A stretch of DNA of 64,000 bases from Cavia porcellus (GCF_034190915.1 NW_026947488.1:258501-322500), one strand, 5' to 3'. Counted from the stretch's first letter, positions 48,566 to 61,504 are shown. Notes: generated from the sequence alone by a model not told the origin. Program-made: numbers and translations.

Positions 48566-49048
48566 ACAAGAAATGAGGAGGAGACTACGATATGTGAAGG
48601 CTGCTTAGGGAGTTAGGCATGACCTATTAATTAGAAACTCCCAGGAGGGCCTGGCAGACTAGCTGGGGAAGTACAGGTAAACTGTTACTTATAAAATTCC
48701 AGGACACATTTCTCAAAGCCCTGCACATGAACTTCTCATGGGAACTCAAACAGGTCTTCAATAGGATGGCCCAGACCTGACACCAGTGTGGAAAATATTT
48801 TTACAAAACGACATCTGGCATTGTGCCCTTTGTGCTACCCTGTCCTACCCTTGTCCTATAAGTACACTTATTTTTTCCCTACTGTTACTTGACCCACACT
48901 CACTCTGCACAGCCTTGCTTTCCCTACCTGTAATGAATGTAAAGCCTTATTACCATTTGTGCTTCTTTCAACAATTCCTTGCCCAGGGTAGAAAGAACCT
49001 AGAAAACACCGCTAAAATGAGACTTCAGTACTGCAAAACCAGGTAACA
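48566..49048 (+). repeat. ERV 5' LTR
   Basis: Pairs with 52067-52581. CCTATAAGTACACTTA at 48851 is a TATA-like core, and AATGTAAAGCCTTATTACC at 48938 lies in the R region. The first ~10 bp seen in the other LTRs seem to be missing at the junction with satellite. Confidence 0.78.
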
Positions 49049-49501
49049 TATTTGGCACAGCCAGTCAGGAGGAGAGGCAAGGTTTTCTTCTACCTCTCTC
49101 TCCCTCTCCCTGTCTCTCTCTCGGATCTATAACTGAGGTTTTTTCCTGGCCCCCACCCAGGCTTTTCTCATGAAACCAGGAATGGTCTCCTGCTTTCTCC
49201 ACCATCTATGAAAGATGTTGATGCTGTCTCAGCTTCAGGCAAAGATGTCTGCCCAGTAAATACTTAAGTCTCAGGAAGGAAGCTCCCTGGCTTCAACTGG
49301 GTTTCTTTCCTCTGCATGGAATGATGTCTGAAGGAACTGAGACCCAATCTTTCTCTCTATAGGTCCCAAGATGAGTCACGGGAATCATCATAAACTGCAC
49401 CCCACAGTTCCACCAACTTTACTACTAGGCTACTACCATGATTAGCAGGCAAATTTTGACCAATTTGAAAAAGGCACAACTTATCTATTCCTGCAATGTA
49501 C

Positions 49502-49668
49502 TTTGGGTCCAGTGTGATGACTCATGCCTCGGCCCAGCACTCGGGAGGCTGAGGCAGGAGGATCGTTGTGAGTTCGAGACCAGCCTGGGCTACAAAGTGA
49601 GCTCAAGGCCAGCCTGAACTGCATAGTGAGAGAGACCCTGTCTCAAAAAGTAAAAAAAAAAAAAATTC
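49502..49668 (+). repeat. B1 SINE inside the ERV
   Basis: Near-consensus B1: CTCGGGAGGCTGAGGCAGGA, TTCGAGACCAGCCTGGGCTA, the extra GAGCTCAAGGCCAGCCTGAA segment and an A-tail. The best-preserved B1 here. Confidence 0.93.
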
Positions 49669-52066
49669 TTGAAGAAGAGTGACATAAATGTCTCCAGTCT
49701 CTCATAGAGAGGTTTCACAAGCATCGTTCTTGGTGACTTTCTCATTAGTGAAATCCTCAGGGAAATATAGGACGGAAAAAAAACCTCTTTGCTTCATAAA
49801 CAGGACTGTAATTAAAATGCGCCATCTGGTGGCACATACATGTTCAATTCCCTCCCAAATTCCTGAAGGCACATATTTGTTCTCAGCCTTAAGACCTAAA
49901 AGATGCTTTTATATTTCCCTCCACCCAGATGACCAGCTTCTGTTTGCCTCTCAGTGGGAAAATCCAGTTTCAAAGAAAAGTGTATCAGCATATTTGGGCA
50001 CTTCTCCCCAAAGTGTTTAGAGACGGCCCTCTTCTTTTTGCTCAGGCATTATAAAAACACTGAAAAAAGCTAGAGTTTAAACAGGGAACCATCTACAGCA
50101 TGTACACAGTATGCTAATTTGCAGCTCAATTTGGAAGTTACCCACCATAACAACTAGACAGACTTTCAATTTTCTAGCTGAGAGGAGATATAAATTCTCA
50201 AACAAAAAGGCTCAATATCTCTGTAAAACTTCAGTACTTGGGGTACAGTCCTATACTTGAGGTACAATAGTTGTCCACTGACGGGATCCAGGTTATCTGC
50301 AATTTTGGGCCTTCTGCCACCAAATAACACCTTTGCTCCTTTCTAGGAATGTCTGCTTCAGCCAGATATGGACACATAATTTTTGACAAATGGCAAAGTT
50401 TTTATATGAAGCTATCAAAGGTACTGTCTGTGCACCCTAGAAGTGAGTGACAATGTCCTTAGATTAATAAAATATGCCCTTAGGCTGCAGCACTGGGAAT
50501 ACCTCACTTTAGAAAACCCTCTTCCTATACGTATCAAAATTAGAGGAATTTCTTTGTGAGTCTTGACATGAAGGCTAGGACAAAAACTCTAACTATGAGC
50601 AAACATTTCAAAAAAGATTGAGTGGTTAAAGGATGCCTGTCTATTCTGTCTGAGGACAGTAGAAGCTAAAACCGTGAGAGCAAAACTAACTTCAGGACAA
50701 AACTGGATGTTTTTAGCAGGCAGACACCTTCCCTGCAGAATCTCTGATCAAAAGGCAGACCTGTGGCTATTTGTTGGGCATTGATATTAGAAAATGGCAA
50801 AAATCTAAATATCCAAATATACTTTTCTGGTCTATATGCTCTTGCAGCCATTTGGAAAGAAAGAGACTTCCTGTCTAATAACCAATCACCTGATACAAAA
50901 AGGAAATGCTATGACTCCTAGAGGCAGTCTAACGTCCCCTGCAGGTCACTGTCATACACTGAGGGGACACCAGAGACATATCTGAAGTTCCCTTGGGTAA
51001 TCAAAAAGCTGATAGGGAGGCAAAAAGAAAACCTTACCATACCTTGAAAACCTTAGCCTTATTACCGATTCTGCAGGAGTCATTAAAACTAATCTATAAT
51101 CCTCAGCAAGACAAAGGGACTTTAGGACAAGCAGGAATTGAAAAGGGACTCTGGTAGAAATCAAACTGTGCTTTATCAAGGGACACAGTGGAAGATTACA
51201 GAAATTCTTGATGACTCCTGATGGGGAGAGAAGCTACAGTGGAGATGGGCCCTCAAGTTTTCACAGGACTAGGACCAGAGCAGCCACCTGACAGGACTGC
51301 AAAGCTGTGCTACCAGAACCCTGGGGAGCTCATAGCATCTCTTTGTTAGAACCAGTGCAGAGCAGATGGATATAACAGGGGAGGACTGATAGACTCTGTC
51401 CATGTGCCGCCTTGCCCACAGTGGATTTGGGCAATACTGGTCCTAATAGACACATTAAAGGCTGGGCTGAGGCTTCTCTGCCCATTCAGCAAAGGCTATG
51501 AAGGTAGTCAAGGTGCTGCTCAAAGTAATCATTCCCCAGTTTCAACTACCCAATCCCTCCAGAATGGCAATCGGCCTTCTATTACCTCTCAAATAACTCG
51601 GGATGGTTCGGGCTTCTGGAATAAACTATCATCTCCATTCGACACAGAGTCCTCAGGATTTTCAAAAGCTCAGCCGGACCCCAAAGTGAGTTCCTGCAAA
51701 ACTCTGCCAAGAAGCTTCTGAGTTTTTTCTCTGATTTTTGCCAATAGTGCTCATGAGGGTTCCAAATTCTCAAAGTGGGGGCTAATATGAGTCTGTTTGA
51801 AATGTTACACAGGAGGCCTTTTCTACATTCTGATATGATGGTACACTCAGATACCACACCACATCTTCTTCATTCAGGCCAAAGCTCAAAGGCTATCCAA
51901 GTGTACAGGAACCAAGTGCTGCCAGAGGAAGAACTTGCCCAGGGGAATAGCTAACATCCACCCTGAAAATCACATAAGTAGAACCTACAACTATATGCAT
52001 AAAGTACCTATAATGAAGATGAAGCCCTTCCCACTCTTGAAGCCCCATAGAGAATTAAGGGGAAAA

Positions 52067-52581
52067 TATCTCCCTCAAGGAGAAACAAGGCAGGAGGCTA
52101 GGGTATGGCAAAGGCAGGCTAGACAAGTAGGCATGGCCCCTAAATGAAAAATCCCAGCAAGGCAGAAAAGACTATCTGGGAATATTCTGATGACATGCTA
52201 ATTACAAAGTCCCAGGCCACATGTTAGGACAGTTTCCAAAGGCCTGCATGTGGAGGTCTTGTGAGAATGCAAGCAGGTTTCCATAGGGTGATCTAACCCT
52301 GATGGCAGTATGGGAAATATTAAAAGAGGAAGAAGCTCTATGATTGTGCTCTCATGTGGCTTTCTGGTAGCCCATGTGGGCCCTACAGAGTATACTTATT
52401 CCTTTTTTCTAGGTTTACCTAGGCCAAACTCATTCCACAGAGATGGAGTTTTTCTTCTGCCTTTAATATCTGTAAAACATTATTACCACTTGTGCTTGTG
52501 GGAACCAATATTTAGCTCAGGACAGAGAGAAGCTAGGACTACCTCCAGAAAAAGCCTCCAGCATCCCAAAACCAAGAAACA
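52067..52581 (+). repeat. ERV 3' LTR
   Basis: Contains ACAAGGCAGGAGGCTAGGGT near the start, GCAAGCAGGTTTCCATAGGG in the middle, TAAAACATTATTACCACTTG in R. Returns to satellite after AACCAAGAAACA. Confidence 0.8.
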
Positions 52582-53933
52582 GAACCAGAACTAGAACTCT
52601 AACACTATTCATAAATCTAATCCTAGCCCATACTCAGGTAGAAATCTAGACCTAGAGACCTAGACCAAACCATATCCTGCTCCCTAATGCTAACAAAACC
52701 CTGGAGGAATGCTAAACCTAATGGAAATACAATCCTAAATTTAACACTAAGCTCAACTCTAACCCTGGTAAAAACCTAAATTTTACCTAGCCTAACCAAA
52801 AAACCTGGAGAAACACTAACCATAAAACTTACCCTAACGTGACACTGTTGTAACTCTACTCCTAGCCCTAGCCCTAGTCCTAGCCAAAGTTCTAACCCTA
52901 AATCTAACTCTAGACAGAAGGTTTCTTTAACATTTACTCTGGAGAAAAATAACTGTCTTAAAAGCTAACACTATAACCCCTAAAAACACCAGCCTCAGTG
53001 TGATCTCTAGTACCTGTACTGTCTAACTTAAACTCGACCAAAAATTAAAACTGAAATCTAACCCTTGTAGAATCCTAGCCTTAGTCCCAGCCATGGGCCA
53101 AACCAGTGACACTAAAACTATCATATTCTTGGTAGTAACCTAATTATGAAGGTCAACCTAAACCTAAACAAACTCAGGTAGAACTATAGCCTGTAGGCTA
53201 GATCTAGCTTTACCCTAACTATAATTATAATCCTAACTAAAAGCTTTATTTTGTTTTAACCCAGGTAAAACTAGTCTGATCCATAACCATAGCCCTATCA
53301 CAAACCCTAATCCTGGGCCTACTCTAACCATAACCCTAAATCTAGTGTAAGCTTAGCCTTGGCCTAACACTAATGCTGATCTTAACTCTAAACCTAAGCC
53401 TGGTGGATCCATAACACTATAACTAATAGTAGCTATAGCTATAGCTATAGCACAACTTTTTGAAACAATGAGGATAACCCTGATCATAACCCCAAAATCT
53501 AATCCCAAAAAATCCTAATCATGGCATTGGCTAAAGGCTAGTCCTAGCCCTAGCCATATCCTAGTTCTAATCCTAACACTGTCTGATGCATCTCTAACCC
53601 TAGTTCCAACCATAGTCAAGGGCCTAGACCTAATTGTAGTCCCAATCCTAACACTAAACCTAAGCATAAACTTAGCCTATGGAAAGCTAGCCATGGCTAA
53701 GCCTAATCTGACCTTAATGTGAACACAAACCTGAACCTAAATCTTGCCTTGCAGGTTTACCCTCCTTCTGACTCAATCCTAATATTAACCATTCACAAAA
53801 CCATAACCTTAATTAAATGCTGGTCTTAGCATGAATTCTCTCTCTAGCCCTGCCCCTAGATCTTTCTCCAGCTATAATCCTTATGGAATACCTCACAAAA
53901 ACTAGGGTTAACACTAACCATAAAGCTAACATT
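52582..53933 (+). repeat. Degenerate telomere-like satellite, block D
   Basis: CCTAA-rich DNA between the ERV and the L1, including a short (TAGCTA)n run near 53430. Same orientation as the other blocks. Confidence 0.9.
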
Positions 53934-54524
53934 GGCGTGTCTGGAGGACTCTGGATTTCTGCGCCCAGACTGCTGGAGTTCCCTCAGGCTTCCAGGTGCA
54001 GTGAAGGAGAGAGGTGGGTTTAAGGCTTCCACATCAGCCTCCCCATTCCCGGCTTCATTTGGAGACCTGCTGAGCTCCCAATAGGTGGGCTGGCCCACAC
54101 TACCAGCCTAGCCCAGCCTGTTTAGCTGCCGCGCCTGGCCACAGGTCTGCAGAGGAGGAGCTGGGCAGATCTGGGGTGCCCTCACTGGCCTCTTTGCGTG
54201 TCTGGAGGACTGTGGATATCTCTGCAACCAGGGAGGGTCCACAGGTTCCTGAAGCACTGCGGCCTGTGGTGAGTACCCTAACCTGGCTGCGATTGAAGAA
54301 CTGTGGAGCTTCCAAGGGGCAGGTGGGCGCACAGTGTCCCTGAGGCCCAGCTTGTCTGGAACTGCGGAGTTCTGAGCAGGCAGAGGAGGGCCACTGGTTC
54401 TGTAGGCCTAATGGCTTGGAGTAGCGCGGCGCCAGAGTCCCAGGAGCTCCAAACATAGAAGGGGATTTTCAACAGATCCTGAGGAAGCTTTCAAGTAACA
54501 CTTGAAACACAGAAATATAGGAAA
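53934..54524 (+). promoter_or_regulatory. L1 5'UTR with repeated promoter-like units
   Basis: GC-richer than its surroundings. GCGTGTCTGGAGGACT appears at 53935 and again at 54196 with similar following sequence, and a weaker CTTGTCTGGAACTGCGGA copy lies near 54350. The repeat layout recalls the monomeric promoters of rodent L1s. Confidence 0.7.
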
Positions 54525-55578
54525 ATGACAAAACGAAAGACCAAATTACAACCTCAAACCTCCAGCCCATTTCAAGAAACCCTAGGAGCGATGTATATAG
54601 AAGAAAATATATCCCATCCACCTCATATATCGGACACAATAGCCACTGAAATTGACAAGCAACTCCAGGAAGCTTTAAAGAAATTCAAACTCGAAATAAT
54701 CTCCCAGATAAAAGAAGAAATGATAAAAGAAATGAAAGAGATTCTAAATATATCTAAAGAAAACACAGATTAAAAAATTGGAGGAACTAAACAAAAAGAT
54801 AGAATCCCTAGACGAGCAATATAAGAAACAAACAGAATACATAATGCAGATGCACAGAGATATACAGGAAATAAAAAACTCCACTGAAAGTTGTAAAAAC
54901 CGCCTTAATGAAAGTGAAGATAGAATTTCAGACCTTGAAGACAGGATTGCAGCTAGTGAACAGGAAAGGAAAGATCTTTTGAAAATAACAAGGAACCAGG
55001 AAACAACAATTCAACAACTGCAAGACGATGCAAAGAAGAATAACATAAGAATGATAGGGATTAATGAAAGAGAGGGAGACAACATGAAGGATGTCAGGAG
55101 GATATTTAGAGAAGTAATAGCTGAAAATTTCCCAAGCATGAGATCAGAAACTGACATCAGGATCAGTGAAGCATATAGAACTCCAAACAGTCATAACCAA
55201 AATAAAACTACACCCAGACATATAATAGTCACCATCCCAGAAATCCAACACAAGAATAGATTATTAAAAGCTGTCAGAGAGAAAAGACAAATCACTTATA
55301 AAGGAAAACCTATCAGAATCACAGCAGACTTCTCAGCACAAACGATAAAGTCAAGAAGAGCATGGAGTGAAGTATTCCAGATCCTAAAGCAAAATAATTT
55401 CCAACCAAGACTGATATATCCTGCAAAACTATCATTCAAAATAGATGGTGCAATACGATACTTCCATGACAAAGAACAGCTGAAGAACTTCATGAACACC
55501 AAACCAACCCTGCAAAAAATATTGAAAGACAGTTTAGATACACAAAGGAAAAAACCACTAAGCAAAGCAAATAATTAA
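54525..55578 (+). pseudogene. L1 ORF1 (RNA-binding chaperone), frameshifted
   Basis: ORF1 encodes the trimeric nucleic-acid chaperone that packages L1 RNA in the cytoplasm. The frame opens at ATG 54525 (MTKRKTKLQ, a basic start) and stops at TAA 54771-54773 after 82 codons. The match continues at once in the +1 frame to TAA 55576-55578, about 266 codons. The single break is beside a run of six A. The first part and the start of the second form a heptad-rich coiled coil (KKIESLDEQYKKQTEY onwards). RRM-like and C-terminal domains follow (MIGINEREGD, then RITADFSAQT and PRLIYPAKLSF). Total length, about 350 codons, is normal for the family. The ORF2 start lies 20 bp downstream. Confidence 0.93.
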
Positions 55579-55597
55579 ACAGAACAGAAAGATAAAG

Positions 55598-58500
55598 ATG
55601 CAACAGCAGAGAGATAACATTCCTACAATTAACCAGCATTTAACAGTAATAACCATTAATGTAAATGGTCTCAATGCACCAATCAAAAGAAACAGACTAG
55701 CAGAATGGATCAAGAAACAAAATCCAACCATATGCTGTTTACAGGAAACCCATCTAACCCAGAAAGATACTCACAGACTGAAAGTCAAGGGATGGAAAAC
55801 AATTCTTCATGCAGCAGGAATCCAAAAAAAGGCAGGAGTGGCCATTCTGTTTGCAGACAACGTGAACTTTAAACTAACAATGACCATAAAGGACAAAGAA
55901 GGTCACTACATACTCGTAAGGGGAAAACTCCAAGAGGAAGAGATAACTATCTTAAATATATACGCACCAAACTCCAGAGCACCCAGTTATATAAAACAAT
56001 TATTAACAGAAATGAAAACTCAAATTATCAGTAACACAATTGTAACAGGAGACCTTAATACACCACTGACACCAAGGGACAGATCAACCAGACAGAAAAT
56101 GAGCAAAGAAATAACAGAACTGAATCACACCTGTGAACAAATGGGTTTGATAGACATATACAGAATGTTCCACCCAACAACATCAGAATACACATTCTTC
56201 TCAGCAGTACATGGATCATTTTCTAAAATAGACCATATATTAGCTCACAGAACATATTTAAGCAAATGCAAAAGAGTTGAAATCATCCCTTGCATATTAT
56301 CGGATCATAGCGCTCTAAAATTAGAAATTAATGACAAAGGATACTGCAAAAATTCCGCAAACACATGGAAACTAAATAACACACTCTTGAGTAATCAGTG
56401 GGTCACAGAAGAAATTAAAGAAGAAATTAAACAATACCTAAAAGAAAATGAAAATGCAGATACAACTTACCGGAATCTGTGGGATGCAATGAAAGCCGTT
56501 CTGAGAGGAAAATTTATTGCACTGAGTTCCCACATCAGGAAAACAGAACGAATACAAGTAAATAACTTGATGCTACACCTCAAACAGCTAGAAAAAGAAG
56601 AGCAAGTCAAGCCCAAAGCCAAAAGAAGAGAGGAAATTATAAGAATCAGAGCAGAAATCAATGCAATAGAGACTAAGAAAACAATCCAAAGAATCAACGA
56701 ATCAAAGAGTTGGTTCTTTGAAAGAATAAATAAAATCGATAAGCCCCTAGCCAACCTTATTAAAAAAAGGAAAGAAAAAGCTCAAATTCATGCAATAAGA
56801 AATGAAAAAGGAGAAATCACTACAGACCCAATAGAAATACAGAGGATCATCAACACCTATTTCGAAAACCTCTACTCTCAAAAGTTTGATAACACAGAAG
56901 AAATAGACAGATTCTTAGAAGCATATGAAGTACCAAAGCTAGATCAAGAGGATATAAAACTGTTGAATAACCCAATCTCTGCTAATGAAATTGAGAATGT
57001 AATTGGGTCCTTGCCCACCACGAAGAGCCCAGGCCCAGATGGATTCACTGCAGAATTCTACAAGAAATACAAAGAAGACCTAATGCCGACACTCCTCAAA
57101 CTATTCAATGAAATTGAAAGGGAAGCAATCCTTCCTAAGTCATTCCTGGAAGCAAATATTACTCTAGTACCAAAACCTGAGAAAGACCCAACTATAAAAG
57201 AGAACTATAGACCGATCTCCCTAATGAACACAGATGCAAAAATCCTCAATAAAATATTGGCAAATAGGATCCAGCAAATCATCAAGAAGATTATACACCA
57301 TGACCAGGTGGGATTCATCCCAGGAATGCAAGGATGGTTCAACATACGCAAATCAATAAATGTAATCCACCATATCAATAAAGCCAAAAATAAGAATCAC
57401 ATGATCATCTCTATAGATGCAGAAAAAGCCTTCGATAAGGTCCAACACTTATTCATGATAAGAACTTTACAGAAAATTGGAATAAATGGTCTTTACCTCA
57501 ATATAATAAAGGCCATTTATGACAAACCAACAGCCAGCATCATACTAAATGGCCAAAAATTGAAAGCCTTTACTTTAAAATCGGGTACAAGACAAGGATG
57601 TCCTTTATCACCACTCCTATTTAATATAGTACTGGAAGTACTAGCCAGAGCAATTAGGCAAGAAAGAGAAATAAAAGGGGTAAAGATAGGAAAAGAAGAA
57701 GTTAAATTATCATTGTTTGCAGATGACATGATACTCTACATAGAAGACCCCCTAAACTCCATTGAAATACTCTTAGATACAATAAATGAATTCAGTAATG
57801 TGGCTGGATACAAAATCAATACTCAGAAATCAATAGCATTCCTATACACGAACAACAAAATTACAGAGAGGGAAATAAGAGAAACTGGACTATTCACATT
57901 AGCAAGCAAAAAAATGAAATATTTAGGAATTACTCTTACGAAAGAAGTGAAAGACTTATACAGTGAAAATTATAATACACTGAAAAAGGAAATTGAAGAT
58001 GATCTCAGAAAATGGAAAGACATCCCTTGCTCATGGATAGGAAGAACAAACATTGTGAAAATGGCCATTCTCCCAAAACTGTTATACAGATTCAATGCAA
58101 TCCCAATAGAAATACCATCAACATACCTTATAGATCTAGAGAAATCACTCCTAAATTTCATCTGGAACCAGAAGAGACCTAGAATCGCAAAGGCAATTCT
58201 AAGCAGCAAAGACAAAGCAGGAGGCATCACAATCCCTGACTTGAAGTTATAATACAAAGCAACAGTAGTAAAATCAACATGGTATTGGAATCAAAACAGA
58301 GCTGAAGATCAGTGGAATAGATTAGAAGATACAACCACAACTACGAACACACTCAACCACCTTATTTTTGATAAAGGAGCCAAGCAGGTTCACTGGAAGA
58401 ACGACAGTCTCTTTAATAAATGGTGCTGGAAAAACTGGCTCTCCATTTGCCGAAAACTAAAGCTAGACCCATGTCTATCACCATGTACTAAATTAAAATG

Positions 58501-59426
58501 TAAATGGGTCAAAGATCTGAATATTAAAACAAAAACACTAAATCTATTGGAAGACAAAATAGGTAGAAACCTTGGAGACATAGGAGTAGGTAAAGAATTC
58601 ATGAACAGGACTCAAACCGCACGGGAAATACTTCCCAGAATCAATAACTGGGACCACTTCTTATTAAAAAGTTTCTGCATGTCAAAAGAAATCTCCAGCA
58701 TAGTGAAAAGAAATCCCACAAACTGGGAAAAGATTTTAGTGAACTCTCTCTCAGACAAGGGCCTCTTGTCTAAAACATATAAAGAATTAAAGAAACTCAG
58801 ACCTCCGAAATTCAAAGATCCAATCCAAAAATGGGCATCTGAGATGAATATGCAATTCTCAGATGAAGAAATGCAAATTGCAAATAAATACATGAAAAAA
58901 TGCTCATCATCATTGGTCATTAGAGAAATGCAAATTAAAACCACACTGAGATACCATCTCACTCCTGAAAGAATGGCCAGGATCAAGAAAACCGACAACA
59001 AATGCTGGAGAGGCTGTGGGGAAAAAGGAACTCTCCTGCACTGCTGGTGGGAGTGTAGACTGGTACAGCCTTTGTGGAGATCTGTCTGGAGATTTCTCAA
59101 ATCTGGAAATCCCATTTACTCCAGCTATTCCACTTCTAGGCATATTCCCAGAAGAACTGAAAGCATCATACCACAGTGATATATGTGCACCTATGTTTAT
59201 AGCAGCACAATTTGTAATCGCCAGATCTTGGAAACAACCCAAGTGCCCATCAACTGAGGAATGGATAAAAAAGTTGTGGTATTTCTATATAATGGAGTAT
59301 TATTCAGCTATAAAGAAGGATCACATTGAGATATTTATCAATAAATGGGCACAGCTTGAGACCATACTCATAAGTGAAATAAATCAATCTCGCATGTGTG
59401 AATACCGAATAGTTTCCCTAATGTAA
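55598..59426 (+). pseudogene. L1 ORF2 (endonuclease/reverse transcriptase), two lesions
   Basis: ORF2 nicks target DNA and primes reverse transcription of L1 RNA. The frame is open from ATG 55598 to TAA 58250-58252 (884 codons). It contains the AP-endonuclease-like domain (INVNGL near residue 21, QETHL near 50, GDLNTPL near 151, [10 protein letters not shown] near 236) and the RT domain (PGPDGF near 477, GCPLSP near 666, FADDM near 706). The same frame then reads on to 59179, so the TAA is one nonsense change at a position where L1 usually has tyrosine. A C-terminal cysteine motif is present at about 59000-59060 ([17 protein letters not shown]). A frameshift near 59097-59105 moves the match one frame on, ending at 59426 with WAQLETILISEINQS. 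Full family length, about 1,275 codons, with catalytic motifs kept. Confidence 0.95.
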
Positions 59427-60632
59427 GTAATGATTCAAATATATAAAAATATGTGGTAATCATGATTCCCCATTAGGTGGCCTTGAAGCCTTATAAAGTT
59501 TTTACTCATTAATTAGAAAGGCTTTATTCTGGGCTTCTTGATATGAAAATATTTGAAGCTAGAGTATATGAAGTTTTATCCAAATATTTCAAGGAAAAAG
59601 ACACTATGGTAACTACTATTAAGTCAGGTTATAAGGTGGTGAAGTACTAGGTTGTTGAAACAGTCATGCTGTGACCTCTATTGTTATATTGTTATGTCCT
59701 GTTTTATCTCAATCTCCCCCTTATTGTTTCAAAAAAAATTATTTAGTCATTTCTTATGCTTGTCTTAATTAAAGAAAAAATTCAAAAAAATTAGGATATA
59801 TAAATAGTAACTCTTTTCGATTTCCTATTAACTTGTTTTGAAGTCCTGTAGTACTCCCACGATCTTGTTTTGACTGATTAGACTCTGTTCCATTCTATAT
59901 GATAGTATCAAGTATGAAGACATAGGCAACTACTTTGAAGACAATAAGATTCACTAAGATACCCATTCTGGTTTGACTATTGTCTTCTTTGGAAGTCCTG
60001 TAATGTTTACAACGCCTAAGTTTTATTGGTCTTGTTCTCTACTGTTTTGTCCAACTTTATAATATCTAATGAGATAGACAATTCTTTTTAAGGAAACAAG
60101 GGACAACGTTGATAACCATTGTTGATAAACTTGTACTCTGTTCTACACCATGTGCTACGTCTATCCTTGGTATTGACTGACAGCTTTGTTTTGCCATATT
60201 TGACTGTATTCTTCCCCCCCCCAAAGAAAGTAATAAGCACTAAGGAGTAATAAAATCCAAGATGTGTAAATTTTGTTGTAAAAAAGAGAGGGAAAAAAAA
60301 AAAAGAAAAGGAGCTCTAACGGATATAACAGCAAGTGTGTTTGGGGGTGTTAAATAGCTGACTTTATCAATGTTTTTGGAACATTGAACACAGCTGTTTG
60401 CAGTCTCCCTGTTTGAATGTCCACCTTGTGTTCTTTGATACTGTGATTTGAGGAACTATTTTCAAGAAAATAGTGTGTAATCTACTAGCAGGTAATTTCT
60501 TACTGTTATGGTTTTTTGTTTTGTTTTGTTTTGTTTTGTTTTGTAGTTCTGTATTGCGTGTACCCTTACGCCGCTTTGGTTTGTTTTGTGTTTTTCTCTT
60601 TTTCCTCTTAAATAAAAAAAAAAAAAAAAAAA
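59427..60632 (+). other. L1 3'UTR and poly(A) tail
   Basis: About 1.2 kb of non-coding DNA with a C-run (60217-60226), a purine/A-rich stretch (60280-60312) and a (GTTTT)n run (60515-60544). AATAAA at 60611 leads straight into the A-tail. Confidence 0.85.
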
Positions 60633-61504
60633 AAAGCTAACATTAAGGCTCTAACAGCTGAAGTAGCCTCACAGCTTAATCCGACATAAATGCTAAAGCT
60701 AGCCCTAAGCCTAAATATAGCCTTAACCCTATCATAACCTGGCCCTAACCCTAATCATAAACATAACCTTAAAACATAACCCTCACATCGCCCTTTTTCT
60801 AGCTATAAATCTAACTTTAGCCCTAGCCATACCCATCCCAGAAGCTATCCTTAAAACTAACCTTAAACCTGACCCTTAATCTACCCATGGCACAATTGCA
60901 AGTCCTAGCATAATAATAAATTTATTCATAAAGCTGTCTGTAACTCTTACCCTAACCTAGCTATAGGCCTACTCAATCCTCTGACCTTAGCCCAAACACT
61001 TAACATTAACCCTAATTCTAATTCTAACCCTAAACCCTAAATTTGATAGAAAGACATCCCTTGCATATTTCAACTCCTATGCTAGCATTAGCACTACTAC
61101 TAATCCTGACACGAATCCTGGTGGAACTCCGGGCCTAGACATAGATCTTCCACTCAGCACCGACCTACCCTTAGCCTTAAACCTAGCACAGGGCTTACCC
61201 AGGTGCTAGTCATATCCCTAACACTAACCTTCAACAAATCTCTAATATGAAAAAGCCCTAGACGTAAAACTAGCCCTAGCCCTAATCATAAAGCTCACTT
61301 ATTTGTAATACTGGTAGAATCCTAACCCACAAGCTAAACTTAAAACAAAGTCTAAACCTATACCCACGCCTAAACCTATTCCTAACTTAAATGTAAGTAT
61401 GAAACTTATGCTAGCCTTGGTGGAAACCTTAGCTTAACCTAATGGAACCAAAATCTTTCCCTAGCCTGATTTAGCCCTAACCCCACTCCTATCACTAACA
61501 CTAT

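Larger units (their letters stand above)
48566..52581 (+). mobile_element. Endogenous retrovirus with two LTRs, short and decayed
   Basis: Two related LTRs (48566-49048 and 52067-52581) bracket about 3 kb, well below the usual 7-9 kb, so much of gag-pol-env is deleted. Just after the first LTR, ATTTGGCACAGCCAG is placed where a primer-binding site would lie; I cannot assign the tRNA. 51465-51660 looks like an integrase-type pol remnant. GAATTAAGGGGAAAA before the 3' LTR is a plausible polypurine tract. No intact frame. It lies within telomere-like DNA. Confidence 0.8.
53934..60632 (+). mobile_element. Full-length LINE-1 with target-site duplications
   Basis: A 6.7-kb non-LTR retrotransposon with all parts in order: 5'UTR (53934-54524), ORF1, ORF2, 3'UTR (59427-60608) and A-tail (60610-60632). 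It sits in telomere-like DNA between two copies of AAAGCTAACATT (53922-53933 and 60633-60644), the target duplication. The coding parts contain three visible lesions, so this copy is not autonomous as read. Its low decay compared with the antisense L1 pieces at 14-23 kb marks it as a much younger insertion. Confidence 0.95.

Noticed and set aside
51404..51721. 105-codon open frame in the right ERV
   Set aside because: It overlaps the decayed pol-like segment in mixed frames and is broken in the related left element, so it is a remnant, not a maintained gene.
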